Positions 1-6,856 of a stretch of DNA of 9,517 nucleotides are shown here, piece by piece. The stretch is from CAVZLD01 sp964522605 (lineage in GTDB: Bacteria; Planctomycetota; Planctomycetia; Pirellulales; Pirellulaceae): NCBI GenBank assembly GCA_964522605.1, contig CAZFWV010000262.1:1-9517 (forward strand), written 5' to 3'. A program made the position numbers and the translations under genes. The stretch's first letter is position 1. The number at the start of each line of letters is the position of its first letter. The notes under the pieces were generated by a model. The model ran no database searches. It worked only from the letters and a program-made list of their open reading frames with translations, and was not told the origin of the DNA.

Positions 1-11
1 CCCAGCCACCC

Positions 12-28
12 TCGTTGGAAAACAACGA
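12..28. repeat. Small inverted repeat (6-bp stem, 5-nt loop)
   Basis: TCGTTG at 12-17 pairs perfectly with CAACGA at 23-28 around the loop GAAAA. The stem is only half GC and no clean T-tract follows on either strand. It could be a weak 3' structure of a gene left of the window, but nothing proves it is a terminator. Confidence 0.3.
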
Positions 29-35
29 AGTTATT

Positions 36-63
36 CTTGAGTCATCCCTAAGGATGTCTCGAG
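36..63. repeat. Hairpin upstream of the beta-CASP nuclease gene
   Basis: CTTGAG (36-41) pairs with CTCGAG (58-63) including one G-T wobble. After a single T-T mismatch, CATCC (43-47) pairs with GGATG (52-56) around the loop CTAA. That is eleven pairs with one mismatch, ending 40 nt before the nuclease start codon. An A-run (65-70) follows it on the plus strand, so it lacks the T-tract of an intrinsic terminator in that direction. It may be a leader structure of the nuclease mRNA or the end of an upstream gene; the sequence alone does not decide. Confidence 0.45.
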
Positions 64-92
64 CAAAAAACGGGAATCGGTCAACAGAAAGT

Positions 93-98
93 GGGGAG
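93..98 (+). promoter_or_regulatory. Shine-Dalgarno of the nuclease gene
   Basis: GGGGAG lies five bases before the ATG at 104. This supports that start over the overlapping out-of-frame ATGs nearby. Confidence 0.6.
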
Positions 99-103
99 CC
101 GTT

Positions 104-1519
104 ATGCCGGGAAAGCGGAACACAAAATTGCACTTCATGGGTGCCAATCAGCAAGTGACGGGATCACGATATTGCCTCGACACGGGGCATTCCCGAGTCA
201 TGATCGACTGCGGCCTGTTTCAGGAACGCCAGTACACGAGCCGGAACTGGCGGCAGTGTCCGTTGCCGGCGGAGAGCTTGCACGCCCTGGTGCTCACCCA
301 CGCCCATATCGACCACTGCGGCCTGATTCCTCGACTCGTCCGCGAAGGCTTCCGATCTCCCATTTACGCGACCGCCGCCACAGCCGACTTACTGGAAGTT
401 ATGCTCCGCGATGCGGCGCACATCCAGGCGGAAGATTTGGAATACAAGCGCAAGCGTCACAAGAAGGAAGGCCGCACGACCCAGTATGCGTTGGAGCCCC
501 TGTTTGACGAACGAGATGTCGACAAAACGCTGCCTCTGGTTCAACCGGTGGATTATCAACGCGAAGTCCAAATCACCGATGACGTGGCGGTGACTTTCCA
601 GGAAGCCGGTCACATCCTCGGATCCGCGATGCTTGACGTTCATGTGGGTCGTGGAGAACAGCAACGGCGAGTGATTTTCTCTGGCGACATTGGACAACAT
701 GACAAACCGCTGATTCACGACCCGTCCTATTTTGATACCGCGGATTACGTGGTGATGGAATCGACATATGGGGATCGAGACCACGAAGATGGCGGCGACA
801 TTGGCCAACAAATTGAACGGGTCATTCGCAAAACGATCTCGGCGAAAGGAAATGTCGTGATCCCGACATTCGCTGTGGAGCGTGCCCAGGAGCTAATGTT
901 TTACCTGAGCCAACTGGTGCACGAAAAGCGAATCCCGGATGTCCCGATCTTCCTGGACAGCCCCATGGCAATCGATGTGACCGAGATCTTCCAACGTCAT
1001 CGAGACCGCTTCGATGCGGAAACCTGGAATCTGATCACGAAAGGAAGCCAGCCGCTTCGTTTTCCCGGCCTGACCATGTCGCGCAGCCGCGAACAGTCGA
1101 TGGCGATCAATGAATTCAAGCAACCGTGCATCATCATGTCGACCTCCGGAATGTGCACCGCCGGGCGAATCAAGCACCACCTGAAGCGAAACATCGGTCG
1201 CTCAGAGAGTACGATCCTGTTTGTCGGTTACCAGGCAGAAGGGACTCTGGGACGTCAGATCCTGAATCGCAAGCCGGAGGTGCGAATCCACGGTCGAATG
1301 TGGCCGGTACGCGCGAATGTAGCACAAGTCTTCGGCTTCTCGGGCCACGCCGACCGTAATGGGCTTCTGAAATGGGTCGCCCATTACAAGCAGCCCCCGC
1401 GACGGCTGTTCCTGACTCACGGAGACAAAGAGGCTGCCAACGCGTTGGCAGAACAGGTCCGCCAGCAGCACCAATGGTCGGTCCTGATTCCCGACTACGA
1501 TTCAACCTCGGACCTCTGA
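104..1519 (+). CDS. MBL-fold beta-CASP ribonuclease (CPSF73/YSH1-like)
   Basis: Predicted zinc-dependent RNA-processing nuclease of 471 residues, cytoplasmic, with no signal peptide. The metallo-beta-lactamase zinc motif HAHIDH is at residues 66-71, the next ligands are H170 (in AGHILGSA) and D195 (in SGDIG). The beta-CASP insertion follows, with E219 in MESTYGDRDH as motif A, H415 in FSGHAD as motif B and H439 in LTHGD as motif C. All catalytic positions expected for this family are present, so the enzyme is probably active. The length is typical of bacterial MBL RNA-specific exonucleases, and it lacks the C-terminal extension of RNase J. Known members cleave RNA as endo- or 5'-exonucleases; which applies here cannot be told. 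The start is supported by GGGGAG at 93-98. The gene ends one base before the stop of the convergent DUF1080-ThuA gene. Confidence 0.95.
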   Translation: MPGKRNTKLHFMGANQQVTGSRYCLDTGHSRVMIDCGLFQERQYTSRNWRQCPLPAESLHALVLTHAHIDHCGLIPRLVREGFRSPIYATAATADLLEVMLRDAAHIQAEDLEYKRKRHKKEGRTTQYALEPLFDERDVDKTLPLVQPVDYQREVQITDDVAVTFQEAGHILGSAMLDVHVGRGEQQRRVIFSGDIGQHDKPLIHDPSYFDTADYVVMESTYGDRDHEDGGDIGQQIERVIRKTISAKGNVVIPTFAVERAQELMFYLSQLVHEKRIPDVPIFLDSPMAIDVTEIFQRHRDRFDAETWNLITKGSQPLRFPGLTMSRSREQSMAINEFKQPCIIMSTSGMCTAGRIKHHLKRNIGRSESTILFVGYQAEGTLGRQILNRKPEVRIHGRMWPVRANVAQVFGFSGHADRNGLLKWVAHYKQPPRRLFLTHGDKEAANALAEQVRQQHQWSVLIPDYDSTSDL

Positions 1520-1520
1520 G

Positions 1521-3056
1521 TTAGTCCTGATTCGCTGCCAGTTCTTCCGGGGTTGGCGTCTCACCTCCAATCCCATCGGCGGGGATCTCGGCCCCTGCTG
1601 TCCAGGCGATCCCATTGAGAACGACCGTGCGAAAGTTATCGTCACCCCAGTTGCGGTGCCAATGGCCGCCCGTGAAGCCAAAGCCTCGGCCACCGTCGGC
1701 CCGTTCACAAACCCAAGCAACATGCTGTGGTTCACCGCGTTCGATCGCCTGACGAACCGCTGCGTTGCCGCTTCGCGGGCCGTCGGGCCAGTTTCGATCC
1801 GCAGGTACGACTGCCGACAGAATAGGCGTCACGCCGGCCAACTCCGGTCGGAACCGCATGTGAAAATACCATTCATCTTCGATCGAGAACGGCTGCACAC
1901 CTCGGGTGATCGGATGATCCGGCAACTGATTGAACTCCGGCCGCCACATCGGATTGACGGACCAGTTCAATTCAAAGTATCCCCCCAACCATCGCAGAAA
2001 CGCATCGCCCGCTTTGCCCTGCGGGACTTCAACGGCAAAGTGTAAACAGGCCAACCCCACGCCTTCCTGAAGCAAGGTTTCCATCTCCTCAAGATGGCGG
2101 TTGAGCAGATTCCCTTCGGCCCCGTCGCAGTAGACCACCACGGAATCCGCTCCCCGCAGCGCCGCGAGTCCCTCCGGGGGCCAACCTTCACGATAGACGA
2201 CCGTCTCGACGTTCGGCAGGTTCTGCTGGAGATAACGGGCGAGCAACTGACAGCCGGCGAAATGTTCGTGCAAACCAGGACCGTGACTCGGACCACCGGC
2301 GAGAAAGACAATTTTCTTTCTCTCAACAGAAGTGGAATCGGCGGCATCCTGCGCTGCCGCCAGTTGCTTGAGTTGGATTTCCTTGAACTGCACCTTCATC
2401 GGCGGTCCGGCGTGTAACTGCAGAGCCAACAACCCCGACATGCTACGCTTGGAGCTCTCGTTATCGACCACCTCAACCGTCACATGACCATTGATCTCGT
2501 GGACTAATCGATTTCCTTGTGCAACGACGCGATACTCATTCCAGTCTTCCTTCTTCAAATCGCGTACGATGATCGCCTCGTCGGTCGTCTTGCCAACATT
2601 CTCTCGATTTCCATCTTCGTGAATGACGACCTGATTCCCGCGCATCGCCAGGATCCCTCGCCCCCGCTCCTCATACAGGATTCCGGCATACTTGGCATCG
2701 GCATCAAAGTCGGCCTGGTAACCCGACATGACCCACTGTTCCACTTCCTTGCTGCGATACTGAATACCGGAGTTTCCACCAATGATTCGGTATTTCAGTC
2801 GCAACTCGAAATTATCGACGGGCCCTTTGCGCCAGATCAAAAACGTATTGCCACGCGTGGGATTGTCGGGCGTCGTCTGTCCTGTGATCGCACCGTCCTC
2901 CACCCGCCAAAACTTGGGGTTTCCATCCCAGCCTTCGAGCGTCTTGCCGTCAAAGAGTGATTGAAACCCGTCACTCTCGGCCGCAACGATTGTTGTGGGG
3001 AGAATCCCGAACAGGAGCAAGCTGCACAGAACACGACATCGAGACGTTGGATTCAT
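1521..3056 (-). CDS. Secreted DUF1080 (3-keto-disaccharide hydrolase)-ThuA fusion protein
   Basis: A 511-residue two-domain protein. Residues 1-26 look like a Sec signal peptide (basic start, hydrophobic core LCSLLLFGIL, cleavage near VAA/ES). Residues about 30-227 match the DUF1080 fold (PF06439), with the typical SLFDGKTLEGWDG opening, the DGAITG strand and GNSGIQYRS; this family is now linked to hydrolysis of 3-keto-glycosides. Residues about 246-487 are a ThuA-like domain, with FLAGGPSHGPGLHEH at its start and GGHWHRNWGDDNFR near its end; ThuA proteins have a glutamine-amidotransferase-like fold and are linked to sugar metabolism. A short Ala/Asp linker joins them. The combination suggests a periplasmic sugar-degrading enzyme, but the substrate is unknown. 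The start is supported by GGGAG seven bases upstream. The ORF is complete with no frameshift. It stands alone: the neighbour at 1519 is convergent and the next gene upstream is about 385 bp away. Confidence 0.92.
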   Translation of the reverse strand: MNPTSRCRVLCSLLLFGILPTTIVAAESDGFQSLFDGKTLEGWDGNPKFWRVEDGAITGQTTPDNPTRGNTFLIWRKGPVDNFELRLKYRIIGGNSGIQYRSKEVEQWVMSGYQADFDADAKYAGILYEERGRGILAMRGNQVVIHEDGNRENVGKTTDEAIIVRDLKKEDWNEYRVVAQGNRLVHEINGHVTVEVVDNESSKRSMSGLLALQLHAGPPMKVQFKEIQLKQLAAAQDAADSTSVERKKIVFLAGGPSHGPGLHEHFAGCQLLARYLQQNLPNVETVVYREGWPPEGLAALRGADSVVVYCDGAEGNLLNRHLEEMETLLQEGVGLACLHFAVEVPQGKAGDAFLRWLGGYFELNWSVNPMWRPEFNQLPDHPITRGVQPFSIEDEWYFHMRFRPELAGVTPILSAVVPADRNWPDGPRSGNAAVRQAIERGEPQHVAWVCERADGGRGFGFTGGHWHRNWGDDNFRTVVLNGIAWTAGAEIPADGIGGETPTPEELAANQD

Positions 3057-3063
3057 GGAGGTA

Positions 3064-3068
3064 CTCCC
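3064..3068 (-). promoter_or_regulatory. Shine-Dalgarno of the DUF1080-ThuA gene
   Basis: On the minus strand GGGAG sits seven bases before the ATG at 3056-3054, a normal spacing that supports this start. Confidence 0.55.
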
Positions 3069-3101
3069 AGATCAAAACAGGATGGAATGCCGAAGGCAGG
3101 T

Positions 3102-3140
3102 CGAGTTTCGAGGCCTGCGGTCTTCGCCGAGCGAAACTCG
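3102..3140. repeat. Inverted repeat in the leader of the DUF1080-ThuA gene
   Basis: CGAGTTTCG at 3102-3110 and CGAAACTCG at 3132-3140 are perfect 9-bp reverse complements separated by 21 nt. An alternative, mutually exclusive pairing is GCAGG (3096-3100) with CCTGC (3114-3118). It lies 46 to 84 nt before the DUF1080-ThuA start codon, so it could be a leader hairpin or an operator with two half-sites, or part of a dispersed repeat. Confidence 0.5.
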
Positions 3141-3203
3141 CATCGTTATCCTAAAGGACCTGCACAGCGAAAACAACTCAGCACGCAGGCAGCCATTGAA
3201 AGA

Positions 3204-3243
3204 GCCTCACCGTCGTGCCTTTCCCACGTGGCCGCGGTGAGGC
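3204..3243. repeat. Inverted repeat, 9-bp perfect arms
   Basis: GCCTCACCG at 3204-3212 pairs perfectly with CGGTGAGGC at 3235-3243. Inside the loop, CGTG (3214-3217) can pair with CACG (3225-3228), giving a two-tier stem. There is no T-tract beside it on either strand, so it is not a classical intrinsic terminator. Confidence 0.5.
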
Positions 3244-3270
3244 GTACCCGTTCCACCACCGGAGACGAGG

Positions 3271-3294
3271 CATATGCGGATCGTTCCGCGTATG
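3271..3294. repeat. Hairpin, 10-bp stem and 4-nt loop
   Basis: CATATGCGGA (3271-3280) pairs with TCCGCGTATG (3285-3294) over ten positions with one G-T wobble, around the loop TCGT. It is the most compact stem in this intergenic region. No T-tract follows on either strand. Confidence 0.5.
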
Positions 3295-3320
3295 GCCGCA
3301 GGAGATGAAGGGAGCAAGGC

Positions 3321-3350
3321 CGCGGAGAATCGCGGAAAGACGCGGAGTAG
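3321..3350. repeat. Three tandem 10-nt units starting CGCGGA
   Basis: Three consecutive decamers, CGCGGAGAAT, CGCGGAAAGA and CGCGGAGTAG, share the first six bases and are purine-rich afterwards. As far as I recall, similar CGCGGA/CGCAGA decamer runs are scattered between genes in many large environmental bacterial genomes; their role is unknown. Confidence 0.5.
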
Positions 3351-3400
3351 CAGGGCCGTAAGCCAATGGGCTGCTTCCACACTCGTCGCAATTGGTGTGC

Positions 3401-3417
3401 CACTGGCTTTGCCAGTG
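3401..3417. repeat. Hairpin CACTGGC-TTT-GCCAGTG downstream of the ligase gene
   Basis: A perfect 7-bp stem with a 3-nt loop, starting 24 bases past the ligase stop codon on the minus strand. The run that follows on that strand (GGCACACCAATTG) has no T-tract. It may protect or end the ligase transcript. From memory, near-identical CACTGGC/GCCAGTG hairpins recur between genes in planctomycete genomes, so it is probably one copy of a dispersed element. Confidence 0.5.
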
Positions 3418-3441
3418 TCCTCTTGAGTCGAGGAAAAGCAA

Positions 3442-6400
3442 TCAATCGCGTTGTGGCGCGCCCTGCCGCAAGCGCCGGGCATTGACTTCCTTGAGCAGGC
3501 GTTGATAGGCGACGCGATCGGGTTGGGCGCGAATCAGGAACGTCGCCTGTTCATAGGCTGCATCGTACCGCTGCTGCTCAAATAGCAACTGTGCATATTC
3601 ATAGCGCCACGCCAGCTTCTGCTGATTTCGCGAAATCGCATCGCTGTATTGGTCGAGAGCTTCTTGCGGACGGCCCAACATGCGGTAGATTGTCGCCGCG
3701 ACATAGGCCCCTTCGTCGGCCGGTAGTTCGGACTGGCCGAGCGTCTCCGCGGCACGCTCTAAGAAGGCCGTGCGCACCCCGACGCTATCCTCATCGGTGA
3801 AATACTGCTGCGCGACTCGCAGCAGCAGATCGCTGCGTGCCGGAATGACGTCTCGCAGAAGTTGACCGTTGGTTAACCGTCCCCTGGCACTCGACATCAC
3901 GTCCGCCAGATGCAGCGGTGCGAGTGTCAGGCTTTGCCTCCAGTGCTGGCAGGCCGATTCGCGGCGACCGGACTGCAGATCAATCAAGCCCACCCAGTAC
4001 AACAACGTTGCATCGCCGGGAGCGAGCAGGGCCGCTCGGCGCAGGTGAACCGTTTCGTCCCCATCGGTCGGCAGTAGCGGCGACAACTCCGCGAGCAGCA
4101 GGTGCACTTGGGGAATCGTCGGAGCCGATTGTCGGGCCGTCTGTAAGGCACGTGCGGCAGGCACCAGAGTATCCTGTACGACCGGATCCGCGATCAGCTG
4201 CGCTGCTCCCGTCGAATCTCCTTCGCGTTGACGCTGTCGCACTGTCTGGTGCCAATGCCAGACCGACGCGCGGTTCCACAACTCTTCGTCCCGCTCATTC
4301 GACGATTCAGCAGACGCAGACTCCGATTCGGTAGATTCGGGCGTTGCCTGGAGTTCCTGCAGTCGGGCATAGGTCTCCGCCTGATAGAGCTGCATGCGCA
4401 GTTCGGCCAGGCGTTGCTGAGCGAGTGCGTCATCCCACCGTTGCGGCAGAGCGGTTTGCAGCGGGATCATTGCCGAGGCGACCATGGCGGGGTCGTCCAT
4501 CTCCCGTACTTCATCCAACGGTGCCGCGCGAAGTGCCGCTTCGATGCGCCCCGCCCGATTCATTTCCAGCGAACTGAACAAAGTACCCAGCAGAAGAAAT
4601 CCGACGAGGAATGTCACCAGCGACGTGGGCGCTGGCAAACCGAACAGCAACCATCTCGAGGGCGGATTATCACTTCGCGGAGATGGCGACACGCGACGAG
4701 AACGAGTGGTTCCCTGCACCAATTGTCGCTCGTCGGAAATTCGGCGATGACCTCCGGATGACCGACGGCCGACAACGTAACCGCTCGCCGGCTTCGGCTC
4801 CGGATGGTCCAGAGCAATCAAGACATCAGGTGGCCACACCGAAAGCAGCGCAGCTCGGCCAACAACCGCACCACAGATCGTTGCCATAAGCATCATGTTG
4901 GCGGGAATGTAGAGGCCGAAATCGAATGACCCGCCGACGATCTGGCTAACCAGAGCGAAGGTACCAACGACCGCCAGTACTGTATTGATCGATCCTCCCG
5001 CGCGGAAAAGATGAACGATCGCCAGGGCGGTCAAGAGAATCGCCAGGAGTAGCAAACCGAGCGCAAGCACGCCGCCTTCCACAAGAGATTGAATGTATTG
5101 GTTCTCGGCGTGAAAGTGCGCGATATCGCGAAGAAAACGTTGCTGAAACCGTTCGTAGACAAACCGGTACGTACCCAATCCCGTTCCCGCGACCCAAAAG
5201 TCCGGTACCGTTTCGAGTGACTCGCGCCAGTTCGGAACGCGCCCACTTTCCAGCTGTGACTGGTCAAACAACAACGCCAGCCGCGCCCGAACAAAATCGG
5301 TTTGGCCCGCCCAGGCCATGAAACCGCTGCCGACCAATAACATCACGACCAGCGCCAGAGCATATCTCCGATTGCCACTGTTGAGTGCCAGAGCAGCGGC
5401 AGTCACCATGGCCGCGGCGAACATCGCAAGAATGGAACCGCGGGAGGCGGTGCACAGAACACCACCTGCCGTCAAGCCGACGAGAATGAGCGACCACATT
5501 CGACGGGCGCTGAGGTCGGCAACATAGTCAGAGAACGCATTGCGCCAAGTTGACCAACCCCGTGAGCTGCGCCGATACGACACGGGGTGAATCACCGAAG
5601 AAGCACCTTGATCTCGAACACGCGACCGAGGCGTTGGCGAACGAACCTCGGATTCATGCGCACTTCGCGACGGAATGCCGACCGACTCCTGGGATTCCGC
5701 GGCAGAATCCGGTCGCCCGCTCGATGGGGAATCCGATCCGGTCGCATGGTCGGCGATCTCACCACGAGGCTCCTCCACCAGACCATCTTTGGGACCCTTT
5801 GTCGGACCGACATCCCGGTCGCCCACCCGGCCCGGCGCGGCATGCGGGTCTCGATGATCGGGTCGCGAATGAGGAACATGCCGCCGAGAAAAACGCTTAT
5901 GGGCCGAGTCCGAACGAGTTCGCGACCGATACCGTCGTCGGCGGTGACGGCCGCTGCGGACAGATTCCGCCCGTGTCTCGGCGGGATCCCAGTGCACCCA
6001 GATCAATAGGCCCAGGCCAGCGGCCAGGCACAGGTTAAGAAATCCGCCCGCGTTGTTGCGGTTTACAAACGGCCCGAACGACTCGTAACCTCCATACAGA
6101 GGCTCGAACACCCAATAGAACTTCCCGTTCCAGGACAATCGTTGGACCAAGCCGAAAAACGACAATAACGTGCCACAGATCGCCATCCCGGCGCAGAACC
6201 AGAGAATCGACTGTCGGTCCACCAGGTGCAACGACGCCAAAGCCAGGACGCCCGCCGCCAGAATCAGCAGCGAAAGGTATTCGCGCGTTGCCAAAGCGTA
6301 GAGGGAGCGGGGGATGCGCGTTGCGGATGGCTCGATCCGACTGCCTGGCGACGCCGCTACGTCAGTCTGCTCGACGCCGCCAACCGCCGCCGAGGTCAAC

Positions 6401-6656
6401 TCCGATCGCCATCGAGCCGTCGCCGGTGCCAACCAATTGGCCATCCCCGGCGATAACGGAACCAATTGAAACAGGCCCAGCAGAACACCCGCCAGGAGAG
6501 GGATCCAGAGCGTGGGAATCACATTCGGCCGATCATGGTCACCGAACCGCTCCACCAAATCCATCGCCAGCAGCAGGCCGACAAGCAGAATCAAAACCCA
6601 CTGCACACGCGCCCACACCCCCCCAAAGAACCAAGGCGTCACCACCAGGATCCCCA
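3442..6656 (-). CDS. O-antigen ligase-like (Wzy/WaaL) membrane protein with TPR tail, N-terminus cut by assembly gap
   Basis: Residues are numbered from the GTG at 6645-6643 (1067 aa). The frame is still open to the gap, and the codon straddling its edge reads NTG, so the true start is there or inside the gap. Many hydrophobic segments (about 12-30, 45-63, 123-165, 198-217, 384-420, 427-446, 522-547, 553-600, 669-690) indicate a polytopic inner-membrane protein. The Wzy_C-type signature is visible: TASRGSIL (399-406), GTGLGTYRF (487-495) and HAENQYIQ (512-519), where H512 fits the His needed by ligases. Such enzymes transfer or polymerise undecaprenyl-diphosphate-linked glycans. Residues about 219-363 form a hydrophilic Arg/His/Ser/Asp-rich stretch between membrane segments. 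Residues about 700-1050 are soluble, with TPR-like helices (for example 985-1045), plus a Ser/Glu-rich linker near 768-786. The family call is good; ligase versus polymerase versus protein glycosyltransferase cannot be told. Confidence 0.87.
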
Positions 6657-6756
6657 NNNNNNNNNNNNNNNNNNNNNNNNNNNNNNNNNNNNNNNNNNNN
6701 NNNNNNNNNNNNNNNNNNNNNNNNNNNNNNNNNNNNNNNNNNNNNNNNNNNNNNNN
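6657..6756. other. Assembly gap (100 N)
   Basis: Exactly 100 consecutive N, the usual placeholder for a scaffold gap of unknown true size. It hides the start of the ligase gene and part of the divergent promoter region between the ligase and the transglutaminase gene. The 100 bases after it (6757-6856) contain no gene that I can support; GGATT (6806-6810) and AATCC (6818-6822) form a small inverted repeat there. Confidence 0.95.
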
Positions 6757-6856
6757 CGCCCAACGCGGGGACAGGCCATGCGCGGGCTGGGGAGCACGCG
6801 GGCCTGGATTACGCTAGAATCCTCGTGATACGGACCCTGTTGACCGAGCCCCCCGG

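Larger units (their letters stand above)
3057..3441. other. Repeat-rich intergenic region without a credible gene
   Basis: This 385-bp stretch lies between the end of the ligase gene and the start of the DUF1080-ThuA gene, both on the minus strand. Short ORFs occur on both strands, but their translations are rich in Arg, Pro, Ser and Cys, resemble no family I recognise, and overlap each other. What it does hold is a series of inverted repeats (3102-3140, 3204-3243, 3271-3294, 3401-3417) and a 10-nt tandem repeat (3321-3350), listed separately. The promoter of the DUF1080-ThuA gene must lie here, but no clear -35/-10 pair is visible. Confidence 0.6.

Noticed and set aside
389..811. 140-codon minus-strand ORF inside the nuclease gene
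   Set aside because: It lies fully antisense to a gene with intact catalytic motifs, and its translation shows no recognisable domain; a GC-rich shadow frame.
3321..3350. Possible CRISPR array
   Set aside because: The repeats are 10 nt with no spacers, only three copies, and no cas gene is present.
3401..3417. Intrinsic terminator of the ligase gene
   Set aside because: The stem is well placed but no T-tract follows on the minus strand; kept only as a hairpin repeat.
3146..3445. Short ORFs on both strands in the intergenic region
   Set aside because: They overlap each other, span hairpins and tandem repeats, and have Arg/Pro/Ser-rich translations without any family resemblance or good ribosome binding site.
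5550..6038. Plus-strand ORF opposite the ligase insert, considered as a hidden gene explaining the odd composition
   Set aside because: Its translation is His/Pro/Arg-rich low complexity with no domain; the ligase frame runs through without a stop and links membrane segments on both sides.
6815..6820. TAGAAT as a -10 element for the transglutaminase gene
   Set aside because: It resembles TATAAT, but there is no -35-like sequence 16-18 bp upstream, so one six-base match is not enough.
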